From assembly GCF_036240795.1 (NCBI RefSeq), contig NZ_CP108454.1, forward strand, positions 6,632,001-6,696,000: a stretch of DNA of 64,000 nt. The letters are read 5' to 3'. The notes under the pieces are model-generated. The model saw only the letters and a program-made list of their open reading frames with translations. It did no database searches and was not told the origin of the DNA. The DNA is from Streptomyces sp. NBC_01268 (GTDB lineage: Bacteria; Actinomycetota; Actinomycetes; Streptomycetales; Streptomycetaceae). Shown piece after piece: positions 35,912 through 43,779 of the stretch. The position numbers and the translations under genes were made by a program. Each line of letters starts with the position of its first letter. Position 1 is the first letter of the stretch.

Positions 35912-37525
35912 ATGCAGGTCGACCATCTTCTCCGCCTCGACCGTCTCGACCTCTCCCTGGTCTGGGGGGACCGGGCCCTGCTCGGCCAGGAGGTCGGCGG
36001 CGTCACGGCCACGGACCTGGAGGACCCGGCACGGTTCCTGGAGACCGGGGAGATCGTGCTCAGCGGACTGGTCTGGTGGAGCCGGGAGGACGACCCGGCC
36101 AAGGCCGACCGCTTCGTGTCGGCGCTCAGCGGGGCGGGCGCGGTGGCCCTGCTGGCCGGGGAGGAGACCCACGGTGGGGTGCCGGAAGAGGTCGTCGACG
36201 CCTGCCGCCGCCATCGCGTCGCCCTGCTCGCCGTACCCGCGCACACCAGCTTCCGGGCGGTCACCGAGGCCGTCTACCTGCGCCAGTGGGGCGAGCTGAG
36301 CCGCCGCCCCACCGACCTGTACGCCCTGCCGGAGAGCGTCCGCGCCGACCTCGACCGCGCCCTCGAACACGACGTCCCGGTGGCCGAGTTGACGGATCGG
36401 GCCTTCGCCCACCTCGGCACCCCCGACTGCCACCTGCTCACCGGCAGCGGCCGTACGGTCGCCCGGACCGGCGGCGCCGTCCCGCTGCCGCCCCGGCGGG
36501 CCGCGGAGCTCCTGCGCGCCGCGCGGGGCACCACCGTCCGGGTCGAGGGAGACGACGACACCGCCTTCGACGCCTGGCACCTGTACCTGCCCGAGGAGGG
36601 GCAGGTCCCGCCCCGGGTCCTCCAGGAGATCGCCGAACTCCTCGGCCGCCACCGGCGCCGCGAGGACCGCCGGCGGGCGACGCGCGCGACGGCCTCGGCC
36701 GAGCTCATGGCCGCGGTGGGCGCCGCGTACCCCGACGCGCACCGGGTGCGGGGCGCGCTCGCCGCCTGCGGCCTGGGCGACGGACGCGCCTACACGGTGG
36801 TCGTGGCGAGCGCGGAGCCGGGCGGGGGGCCCGACGGGGGCCCGGGCCGGGGGCGGGACGGGAACGAGGGCAGGGACGGGGCAGGGGGAGCCCGGAAGGC
36901 CGCTGCCCCCGAGGCCGCCGCCGCCCTCGCGGAGGCGCTGAACCACCTCCCCTCCGCCGCCTTCGCCTCCGTCGTCGGCAAGCGCCCCGGCGGCGAGGCC
37001 ATGGCGGTCCTCGCCCACGACGCGGACGCCGCGGCGGAGCTGCGGGCGGTGCTCGGTGAGGCGTGGCCGCTGGTGCACGCCTGCCGGCCCGGGACCGCCC
37101 TGCACGCCGGGTTCGGCGAGCCCGTCACCGGCCCGGCCGAGCTGAACGCGGCGCTCGCGCAGGCCCGTTACGCGCTGGCCGCGGCCCGCGCCGCCGCGCC
37201 CTCGGCGCAGTGCGTCGCCGGTCTCGACGACCTGCGGGGCCTGGACTCCCTGGTGGCCGGCATCCCCGCCGCCGTACGCGAGGTGTACCGCACGACGGTC
37301 CTCGGCCCGCTCCTCGGACCCGGCCGGGCGTCGCACGCGACGCTCCTGAAGACCCTGGAGGTCTTCCTCGCGCACAACTGTTCCTGGGCCAGGACCGCCG
37401 AGGCCCTGCACCTGCACGTGAACACGGTCCACTACCGCATCGAGCGCGTCGAGGCCCTCACCGGACGCGACCTGTCCCGGCTCGACCACAAACTCGACCT
37501 GCGCGCCGCCCTGTTGTGCCGCTGA
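35912..37525 (+). CDS. PucR/CdaR family transcriptional regulator
   Basis: ATG 35912 is preceded by AAGGAG six bases upstream and is preferred to GTG 35882; the product is 537 aa. An N-terminal PucR purine-catabolism-type domain (VDHLLRLDRLDLSLVWGDRALLGQEVGGVTATDLEDPARFLETGEIVLSGL) is followed by a GGDEF-like middle and a C-terminal helix-turn-helix TLEVFLAHNCSWARTAEALHLHVNTVHYRIERVEALTGRDL. Family members control purine degradation, including the molybdoenzyme xanthine dehydrogenase. That fits its place between modA and a Mop-domain protein, though the link is inferred. A Gly/Asp/Arg-rich linker lies near residues 310-335. Confidence 0.85.
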   Translation: MQVDHLLRLDRLDLSLVWGDRALLGQEVGGVTATDLEDPARFLETGEIVLSGLVWWSREDDPAKADRFVSALSGAGAVALLAGEETHGGVPEEVVDACRRHRVALLAVPAHTSFRAVTEAVYLRQWGELSRRPTDLYALPESVRADLDRALEHDVPVAELTDRAFAHLGTPDCHLLTGSGRTVARTGGAVPLPPRRAAELLRAARGTTVRVEGDDDTAFDAWHLYLPEEGQVPPRVLQEIAELLGRHRRREDRRRATRATASAELMAAVGAAYPDAHRVRGALAACGLGDGRAYTVVVASAEPGGGPDGGPGRGRDGNEGRDGAGGARKAAAPEAAAALAEALNHLPSAAFASVVGKRPGGEAMAVLAHDADAAAELRAVLGEAWPLVHACRPGTALHAGFGEPVTGPAELNAALAQARYALAAARAAAPSAQCVAGLDDLRGLDSLVAGIPAAVREVYRTTVLGPLLGPGRASHATLLKTLEVFLAHNCSWARTAEALHLHVNTVHYRIERVEALTGRDLSRLDHKLDLRAALLCR

Positions 37526-37548
37526 GACGGCGCGGGAGGCCGGCCGCG

Positions 37549-37947
37549 TCAGGGCAGGTCGACGTGGACGCTGGTCGACTTCACCCGCGCGGTGACCGTC
37601 ACCCCGACGGCGAGACCCAGCTCCTCCACCGCCTCCCGCGTCACCAGCGACACGAGCCGGTGCGGACCGGACTGCACCTCGACCTGCGCGGCCACGTCGT
37701 CGACCCGTACCGCCGTCACGATCCCCACGAACGCGTTCCGCACCGACGTCGGCACGTCGTCCTCGGGCACCGCGTGCGGTCCGGCCCCCCGCTCCACGGC
37801 GAAGCGGGCCAGGTCCGCGCCCTCGACGACCCGGGCGCCCGCGCCGTCCCGTGCGACGCGGAGCCGCCCGCCGTCCGCCCAGCGGCGCACGGTCTCCGCA
37901 CTCACGCCGAGCAGCCTCGCGGCCTGTCCCATGCTGTACGAAGGCAC
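37549..37947 (-). CDS. Molybdenum-binding (Mop/TOBE) protein with MerR-like helix-turn-helix
   Basis: 132 aa from GTG 37947. Residues 1-52 are an excisionase/MerR-like DNA-binding head (YSMGQAARLLGVSAETVRRWADGGRLRVARDG). Residues 68-130 form a TOBE/Mop domain: SVRNAFVGIVTAVRVDDVAAQVEVQSGPHRLVSLVTREAVEELGLAVGVTVTARVKSTSVHV, which binds molybdate or tungstate. This architecture is a compact ModE-like sensor. It is convergent with the PucR-type gene and likely reports molybdate levels to modA or to molybdoenzymes. Confidence 0.9.
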   Translation of the reverse strand: MPSYSMGQAARLLGVSAETVRRWADGGRLRVARDGAGARVVEGADLARFAVERGAGPHAVPEDDVPTSVRNAFVGIVTAVRVDDVAAQVEVQSGPHRLVSLVTREAVEELGLAVGVTVTARVKSTSVHVDLP

Positions 37948-38039
37948 TGCGGCACCCCCCTCACTCGATGGTGTGGAAAGCGGCCCCGGGGCCCTTGTGG
38001 GCGTCTTTGGCCGATGATCGAAGCCTAGACTTCCCGCAC

Positions 38040-38879
38040 ATGTCGCTCTGGCTGCTCAATCATTTCAGCACCTTCACCCTGACCGTGGTCACCGTCGGCG
38101 GGACCGTCCTCCTGGCCGTCGCGGGCAGCGTGCTGGCCCGCCGCAGGTACCCCTCGCTGGCCGAGGGCGAGCACAACGACATGGTGGGCGTGACGCTGGG
38201 GATGTTCGGCGCGATCTACGGGATCATCCTCGCCTTCGTCATCGTCACGCTCTGGACGCAGCTGGACAACACGCAGACCATCGTGGCCACCGAGGCCACC
38301 GACGTCGCGCTCATCGCCCGGGACGCCGCCGCCTTCCCCGCCCCGGTCCGCGCCGACGTCGACGCCGCGCTCAGCGGCTACGTCCACGCGGTCGTGGAGG
38401 ACCAGTGGCCCCGGATGCGTGCGGGGGAGCCGAGTTACGGCGCCACGGGCGAGAAGCTGCAGACCGTCTTCGACGCGCTCCAGGCGTACGAGCCGAAGAC
38501 CGCCCGCGAGGAGGTCTTCTACGAGGAGGCCGTCGGCCGCCTCAACGACGTCGCCGGGCAGCGCCGGGCCCGCCTGACCATGGCCGAGCAGGAACTCCCC
38601 CCGCTGCTCCAGGTCCTGGCCTTCGGCGGCGCGATCGTCCTCATCCCCCTCACCTTCCTGTACGGCATGCGCCGTCTGCGCATCCAGCTGCTCTTCGTCT
38701 CCGCCGTGGCCGGTCTCGTCGGCTTCAGCCTGCTGCTGGTCTTCGTCCTCGACCGCCCCTTCGCCGGCGAGCTCAGCGTGAGCCCGGCACCGTACAAGGA
38801 GGGAGCGCTCGCCCCGTACTGGAGCCGGCCCGCCGTGGGGGACCCGGCCGCCCGGGCCGGTGGCCGGGGCAGCCCGTAG
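38040..38879 (+). CDS. DUF4239 (bestrophin-like) membrane protein
   Basis: ATG 38040 gives 279 aa. Four hydrophobic segments are visible: residues 10-32, 55-78, and a C-terminal pair (LLQVLAFGGAIVLIPLTFLYGM and LLFVSAVAGLVGFSLLLVFVLDRPF). GVTLGMFGAIYGIILAFVIVTLWTQ and FVLDRPFAGELSVSP are hallmarks of DUF4239. The central part is a soluble helical region. The family has no established function but is related to bestrophin-like channels. It is transcribed away from the Mop gene and convergent with the MFS gene. Confidence 0.85.
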   Translation: MSLWLLNHFSTFTLTVVTVGGTVLLAVAGSVLARRRYPSLAEGEHNDMVGVTLGMFGAIYGIILAFVIVTLWTQLDNTQTIVATEATDVALIARDAAAFPAPVRADVDAALSGYVHAVVEDQWPRMRAGEPSYGATGEKLQTVFDALQAYEPKTAREEVFYEEAVGRLNDVAGQRRARLTMAEQELPPLLQVLAFGGAIVLIPLTFLYGMRRLRIQLLFVSAVAGLVGFSLLLVFVLDRPFAGELSVSPAPYKEGALAPYWSRPAVGDPAARAGGRGSP

Positions 38880-38919
38880 CCGGCGACGGCCGCGCGGATC
38901 ACCTCGGCCGTCACCCCCG

Positions 38920-40305
38920 TCAGGCCACCCCGCGGATCCGGGTGACGAGGACGCCGCCGAGGAGGATGACCAGGGCCGCGGCGACGTACAGGCCCGTGTA
39001 GCCGCCGAGATGGGCGATGACCGGCGCGGCGAGCGCCGGCGCGAGGACCTGGGGGCCCGAGTTGGCGATGTTGATGACGCCGAGGTCCTTGGCGCGGTCG
39101 GCGGCCCGGGGCAGCACCTGCGTCACCAGGGCCTGGTCGACGGCGAGGTAGATCCCGTACCCGGCGCCGAGGACGGCCGCGGCCACCAGGGCGGACGACC
39201 AGGTGTGGAGCAGGGCGAGCAGCAGTGCGGCGGCGGTCATGACGACGGAGCACAGCACGACGAAGGCCTTGCGGCGCCCGACACGGTCGGAGAAGGCGCC
39301 GACGGGGATGGCGGTGGCCGCGGCGCTGAGCGTGTAGACCCCGGTGAGGATCAGCACGCCGGTGCCCGGATCGCCGTAGTGGACGGCGTCGGCGAGGAAG
39401 TAGAACAGGTAGAGGGTGCCGAGGGCGTTGCCGAGGTTGATCAGGAAGCGGCTCAGCCAGGCCCACCCGAAGTCCGGGTGCCGCCGGGGGCTGACCCAGA
39501 AGGACCTCGCGAACGCGCGGGCGTCGAAGGCGGGGCGCAGCTCCCGGGGCAGCGCCGGTTCGCCGTGGCGCAGCACGAACGGCAGGGCGAGGGCCACGGT
39601 CAGCACCGCGAGGGTGACGTAGCCCGACCCGACTCCGGTGACGAGCAGGGCGGTGATCAGCGCGCCGAGGACGAGGCCGATGGACTGCATGAGGCCGGTC
39701 CAGCCGGACACCTGCGCGCGCTGGGCGAGCGGCACGCGGTCGGCGATCGGGGTGGTGACCCCGGCCAGCATCGCGTTCAGGCCCGCCTGCGCCAGGCACC
39801 AGCCCACGGCGACCCCGGCGACCGTGTGCTGACCGGCGGTGAACACGAGCCCCGCCGCCCCGGCGAGCGCGCCGCCCAGCGTCCAGGGGCGGCGGCGGCC
39901 GAACCGGCTCGTGGTGCGGTCCGACCAGGCGCCGGCGATCGGGTTGGCGAGGACGGCGACGAGGGCGCCGAGCCCGGTCACGAGCGAGAGCGCGGTGTTC
40001 TTGTCCTGCGGGTCGATGCGCTCCAGCTGGAGCGGCAGCAGGATCTGGATCGGGGTCATGAAGGCCATGAAGACGGCGAGGGTGGCCAAGGACAGGCCCA
40101 CCGTCCACCCGGCCCCGACGGGGACGGTGGGTTCCCCGAAGAGCGCGGAGCCGCCGTCCCCGGCCCCCGCGTCCCGCCCTGCCTCCGGGCCCGCGTCCGC
40201 TGCCTCGTCCCGCCCTGCTCGCGGGCCCGCTTCCGCTGTCGCGTCCCTCATGCCTCCGGGGCCTCTCGGGCCCCCCGCGTCGGCCATCCCGGCTCCTCCG
40301 CTCAT
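38920..40305 (-). CDS. MFS sugar transporter, translationally coupled to GH1
   Basis: The ATG at 40305 overlaps the GH1 stop by 4 nt (ATGA), giving 461 aa. After a disordered Gly/Ala/Asp-rich N-terminus of about 65 residues come twelve predicted membrane helices, including LVTGLGALVAVLANPIAGAWSDRTTSRFGRRRPW, where GAWSDRTTSRFGRRRP is the MFS loop 2-3 motif, and GVYTLSAAATAIPVGAFSDRVGRRKAFVV. It resembles the glycoside-pentoside-hexuronide/maltose-type MFS branch. Coupling to a beta-glucosidase suggests uptake of a beta-glucoside or disaccharide. Confidence 0.88.
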   Translation of the reverse strand: MSGGAGMADAGGPRGPGGMRDATAEAGPRAGRDEAADAGPEAGRDAGAGDGGSALFGEPTVPVGAGWTVGLSLATLAVFMAFMTPIQILLPLQLERIDPQDKNTALSLVTGLGALVAVLANPIAGAWSDRTTSRFGRRRPWTLGGALAGAAGLVFTAGQHTVAGVAVGWCLAQAGLNAMLAGVTTPIADRVPLAQRAQVSGWTGLMQSIGLVLGALITALLVTGVGSGYVTLAVLTVALALPFVLRHGEPALPRELRPAFDARAFARSFWVSPRRHPDFGWAWLSRFLINLGNALGTLYLFYFLADAVHYGDPGTGVLILTGVYTLSAAATAIPVGAFSDRVGRRKAFVVLCSVVMTAAALLLALLHTWSSALVAAAVLGAGYGIYLAVDQALVTQVLPRAADRAKDLGVINIANSGPQVLAPALAAPVIAHLGGYTGLYVAAALVILLGGVLVTRIRGVA

Positions 40306-41669
40306 GCGCGTTGGGCGGCTATCAGGGCGCGGTACCACTCGAAACTCGCGCGCGGCGTGCGGAGTTGGGTGGCGAAGTCGACCTCGACCAGGCCGAAGCG
40401 CTGGTGGTAGCCCTCGGCCCACTCGAAGTTGTCGAGCAGGGACCAGGTGAAGTAGCCGCGCACGTCGACCCCCTGGTCCATGGCCCCGGCGATCGCGGCG
40501 AGGTGTCCGGCGAGGTAGTCGACGCGCGCCCGGTCGTCCGTCCCGGCCGGCTGCGAGCAGCCGTTCTCGGTGATCCACACCGGGGGCAGGGCCTCGCCGT
40601 AGCGGGCCTTCAGACCGGTGAGCAGCTCGGTGAGCCCGTCGGGGACGACCGGCCAGCCGAACGAGGTCCGCTCGTACGCCTCCTCGGGCTCGGCCAGGTC
40701 GAAGGGCAGCCCGAGCGACGGGTCCACGGGGGCGGTGATCCAGCTCGGGTTGTAGTAGTTGACGCCGAGGCCGTCGAGCGGGGCGGCGATCGTGGCGAGA
40801 TCGCCGTCGCGCACCAGGCCGCCCCAGGCCGGGTCGGGCATGCCGTACGCCGAGAGGTCGGGGTAGGTGCCGCGCAGGACCGGGTCGTTGAAGAGGCGGT
40901 TGTGCAGGTTGTCGTAGGCCTCGACGGCCGCGGCGTCCGCGTCCGAGCGGGCGTCGGAACGCAGCCGGACCGGGGTGCAGTTGTTGGCGACGAGCACCTG
41001 CGCGTCCGGGACGGCGGCCCGCAGCGCGGCGGTCGCGAGACCGTGGCCGAGGAGCTGGTGGTGGGCGACGGGCAGGGCGTCGAGCATGAGGGTGCGGCCG
41101 GGGGCGTGCACGCCGAAGGCGTAGCCGAACGACATGTGCACGAAGGGCTCGTTGAGGGTGATCCACCGCTTGACCCGGTCGCCGAGCCGCTCCGCGACGA
41201 CGGCCGCGTACGCGCCGAAGTGGTGGGCCGTGTCCCGGTTCAGCCAGCCGCCCTCGTCCTCCAGGGCCTGGGGCAGGTCCCAGTGGAACAGGGTCGGGGT
41301 GGGCTCGATCCCGGCGTCGAGCAGGGCGTCGACCAGCCGGTCGTAGAAGTCGAGACCGCGCGGCTCCACCTTTCCCGCGCCGGCCGGCAGGATCCGCGGC
41401 CAGGAGAGCGAGAAGCGGTACGCGTCGAGGCCGAGCCGGCGCATCAGCGCGACGTCCTCCCCGAACCGGTGGTAGTGGTCGCAGGCCACCTCGCCGGAGT
41501 GCCCGTCGCGGACCGCGCCGGGGCGGCGCACGAACGTGTCCCAGATCGAGGCGCCCTTGCCGTCCTCGTCCGCCGCACCCTCGATCTGGTAGGCGGCGGT
41601 CGACGCCCCCCACACGAAGTCCGCCGGGAACGAGGGGAGTCGGGTGGGGTCGGTGGAGCTCGGAGTCAC
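40302..41669 (-). CDS. Glycoside hydrolase family 1 beta-glucosidase
   Basis: GTG 41669 gives 455 aa, the usual GH1 length. The acid/base Glu174 is in TLNEPF and the nucleophile Glu368 in ITENG; FPADFVWGASTAAYQIEGA at the start and YFTWSLLDNFEWAEGYHQRFGLV at the end are family signatures. It hydrolyses cellobiose-type or aryl beta-glucosides in the cytoplasm. The gene is followed by the coupled MFS transporter and preceded by a 22-bp palindrome. No CebR box (TGGGAGCGCTCCCA) was seen, so control differs from the usual cellobiose regulon. Confidence 0.95.
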   Translation of the reverse strand: MTPSSTDPTRLPSFPADFVWGASTAAYQIEGAADEDGKGASIWDTFVRRPGAVRDGHSGEVACDHYHRFGEDVALMRRLGLDAYRFSLSWPRILPAGAGKVEPRGLDFYDRLVDALLDAGIEPTPTLFHWDLPQALEDEGGWLNRDTAHHFGAYAAVVAERLGDRVKRWITLNEPFVHMSFGYAFGVHAPGRTLMLDALPVAHHQLLGHGLATAALRAAVPDAQVLVANNCTPVRLRSDARSDADAAAVEAYDNLHNRLFNDPVLRGTYPDLSAYGMPDPAWGGLVRDGDLATIAAPLDGLGVNYYNPSWITAPVDPSLGLPFDLAEPEEAYERTSFGWPVVPDGLTELLTGLKARYGEALPPVWITENGCSQPAGTDDRARVDYLAGHLAAIAGAMDQGVDVRGYFTWSLLDNFEWAEGYHQRFGLVEVDFATQLRTPRASFEWYRALIAAQRA

Positions 41670-41742
41670 GGGCACCTGCCTTCGTCGCACTGATGCGGAG
41701 TCGCACGTTCGGGGCCGCAGGGTGCACGGCGGGCCGCAACAT

Positions 41743-41764
41743 AACATGAACCCTTGTTCATGTT
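41743..41764. promoter_or_regulatory. Strong palindrome upstream of GH1-MFS, likely TetR operator
   Basis: Arms AACATGAAC (41743-41751) and GTTCATGTT (41756-41764) are perfect complements with a 4-nt spacer, in unusually AT-rich surroundings. It lies between the TetR gene and the GH1 gene and is the right size for a TetR dimer pair. Confidence 0.65.
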
Positions 41765-41834
41765 CTATGGATGTGCGCGCGACGAGGAGACGGACCGCCT
41801 CGGGGCGGCCCCCCTCGGGACCGGGCGGCCCTCC

Positions 41835-42479
41835 TCAGGGCCGGGCGGCCTCCGACAGGCGTCCGCGCAGGTCCGCCCAGTAGACGTTCAGCATCCGCTT
41901 CAGCTCGTCCACGGTCTCGCGGTCCGGCTCGCCGTCGCCCTTGAACACCTCGTGCAGCACGGCGTTGGCCGCCCACACCACCATGCGGGTCGCGCGCCGC
42001 GCCGGCTCCCCGCCGGGGCCTCCGGTCAGGTGCTCCACGATGCGCTGGAGCCCCGCGGCGACCAGCGTGTTGCTCGCCTCGTCCGCCCGTGCGAGCTCGG
42101 GGCTGAGGTGCCGTCCGGCCCAGAGGGCCATGCCGCCCGGCTGGGCGCGGAAGAGGTCGGCGTAGACGTCGACCATCGTGCCGACCAGGTCCGTCAGCTC
42201 GTCCGCCAGCGCCCGCTCGACGAGGTCGTCGATCGCCCGCTCGAACCCCTCCAGGTAGCGCCGCCCGAGCGCGTCCACGACGGCGCTCTTGTCGGAGTAG
42301 AACTGGTAGATGCTGCCGACCGGTGCGCCCGACTCCTCGGCGATCCGGCGCATGGTCAGGGCCTCGTACCCCTCCTGGGAGAGGATCCGGTCGGCCGCGG
42401 CGAGGATGGCCTCGACCCGCGCCCGGCTGCGTGCCTGCCGCGGCTGTCTGCGCAGGCCCGGCTCCGATGGTTCCGTCAT
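41835..42479 (-). CDS. TetR family transcriptional regulator
   Basis: 214 aa. DNA-binding domain: RVEAILAAADRILSQEGYEALTMRRIAEESGAPVGSIYQFYSDKSAVVDALGRRY. The C-terminal ligand domain contains AGRHLSPELARADEASNTLVAAGLQRIVEHL. The ATG shares one base with the LacI-type stop (TGATG), so the two regulators are co-translated. The 9-4-9 palindrome at 41743 just downstream is its likely operator, controlling the GH1-MFS pair. Its ligand is unknown. Confidence 0.92.
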   Translation of the reverse strand: MTEPSEPGLRRQPRQARSRARVEAILAAADRILSQEGYEALTMRRIAEESGAPVGSIYQFYSDKSAVVDALGRRYLEGFERAIDDLVERALADELTDLVGTMVDVYADLFRAQPGGMALWAGRHLSPELARADEASNTLVAAGLQRIVEHLTGGPGGEPARRATRMVVWAANAVLHEVFKGDGEPDRETVDELKRMLNVYWADLRGRLSEAARP

Positions 42480-43525
42480 CACGTGCTTCCGGTCGTCCGA
42501 TGGGGCGGCGGCGCCGTGCTCGCGCGCACGACGAGGCGGGGTTCGATGGAGCGCGGCTCGGGGAGCGAGCCGGGGGCGGCGATGCGGCGCAGGAGATGGG
42601 TGACCGCCTGGGCGCCGATCTCCTCGAAGGGCTGGGCGACGGTGGTCAGCGACGGCGAGCAGTACGCGGCGAGTTCGATGTCGTCGAAGCCGATCACGGA
42701 GACGTCGCCGGGCACCCGCCGGCCGGCCTCGTGCAGGGCGCGGACCACGCCGAAGGCCATCTCGTCGCTGGCCACGAACACGGCCGTGACGTCGGGGATC
42801 CGCGCGAGCACGAGGCCGTTGCGGTAGCCCGAGGCGGGCGTCCAGTCGCCTTCGAGCGGCGGCGGTACGGAGCGTCCCGCGGCCTCCAGGGCGGACCGCC
42901 AGCCGTCCCGGCGCAGGCCCGCCTCCAGCCACTCGTCGGGACCCGCGATGTGCCAGACCGTCTCGTGTCCGAGGTCCAGCAGGTGCCGGGTGGCCATCCG
43001 GGCGGCCTCGGCCTGGTCGAGGGCGACCACGGCGGTGGCGTCGGTGCGCGAGCCGTCGGTGGTGAGGGTGGGGGTGCCGCGGGTGAGCTGCTCGATCCGG
43101 GGGCTGCTGTGGATCAGCGGCACCGAGAGGATGATCCCCTCGACGCCCTGCTCGGCCAGCCGGGACAGCGCGTTCTCGATGGCGAAGGTGTCGAGCGAGG
43201 TCGTGGTGGCGGTGCTGACGGCGTAGCCCGCCGCGTGGGCCGCGTTCTCGATGCCCGACGTGACGGCTGCCCTGGAGTAGAAGTTGGTCTGCAGCGTCAC
43301 CACGCCGAGGGTGCGGCTGCGCCCCGAGGAGAGCGCGCGGGCGGCGTTGTTGCGCCGGTAGCCGAGCTGCTCGACGGCGGCCAGCACCTTCGCGCGGGTC
43401 CGCTCCTGCACGTTCGGGTGCCCGGCGAGCGCGCGCGAGACGGTCTGCGCCGAGACCCCGGCGACCCGGGCCACGTCCGCCATCCCCGGTTGGCGCGCGC
43501 CTTCCACCGTGCTCCGTCTGCCCAT
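42479..43525 (-). CDS. LacI family transcriptional regulator
   Basis: ATG 43525 follows GGGAGGGG and gives 348 aa. The headpiece GMADVARVAGVSAQTVSRALAGHPNVQERTRAKVLAAVEQLGYRRNNAARALSSG is canonical, including the hinge helix NNAARAL. The periplasmic-binding-like core has GVVTLQTNFY, VFVASDEMAFGVVRALHEAG and VSVIGFDDIELAAYCSPSLTTVAQP. It is divergent from the secreted ricin-domain gene at 43780, with two copies of TTGGCATCGATAACA between them as probable operators. It may also control the TetR/GH1/MFS genes. Confidence 0.94.
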   Translation of the reverse strand: MGRRSTVEGARQPGMADVARVAGVSAQTVSRALAGHPNVQERTRAKVLAAVEQLGYRRNNAARALSSGRSRTLGVVTLQTNFYSRAAVTSGIENAAHAAGYAVSTATTTSLDTFAIENALSRLAEQGVEGIILSVPLIHSSPRIEQLTRGTPTLTTDGSRTDATAVVALDQAEAARMATRHLLDLGHETVWHIAGPDEWLEAGLRRDGWRSALEAAGRSVPPPLEGDWTPASGYRNGLVLARIPDVTAVFVASDEMAFGVVRALHEAGRRVPGDVSVIGFDDIELAAYCSPSLTTVAQPFEEIGAQAVTHLLRRIAAPGSLPEPRSIEPRLVVRASTAPPPHRTTGST

Positions 43526-43596
43526 CGTTCCCCTCCCGCCGTCCGCCGCCGATGGTAGCGCCCCGCGGTTTGGGCACCCAGGCTTGGCGCCGACGG

Positions 43597-43611
43597 TTGG
43601 CATCGATAACA
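43597..43611. promoter_or_regulatory. LacI-type operator candidate, copy 1
   Basis: TTGGCATCGATAACA contains the palindromic ATCGAT core common in LacI-family operators. It lies 72 bp from the LacI start, so autoregulation is likely. An identical copy is at 43705. Confidence 0.6.
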
Positions 43612-43704
43612 GTCTCTGCCATAGTTTCGGCCATCGCCGGGAGCCTTAACGGCCTTGTGCAGCAATGCTGTTGTCGAGCAGCGCGACCGATACGCTCCAG
43701 TCCT

Positions 43705-43719
43705 TTGGCATCGATAACA
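43705..43719. promoter_or_regulatory. LacI-type operator candidate, copy 2
   Basis: A second identical TTGGCATCGATAACA lies 108 bp from the first copy, start to start, and 61 bp before the GTG of the ricin-domain gene. Two spaced sites would allow cooperative or looping repression of both divergent genes. Confidence 0.6.
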
Positions 43720-43779
43720 TCCCGGCTTCAGCACCGCGAGTCGCGTCACCGACCTGACCTCTTCACCCGAGGAGTACTC

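Noticed and set aside
40302-41834. CebR operator controlling the beta-glucosidase
   Set aside because: I looked for TGGGAGCGCTCCCA or close variants between 41670 and 41834 and found none; a different dyad is present instead.
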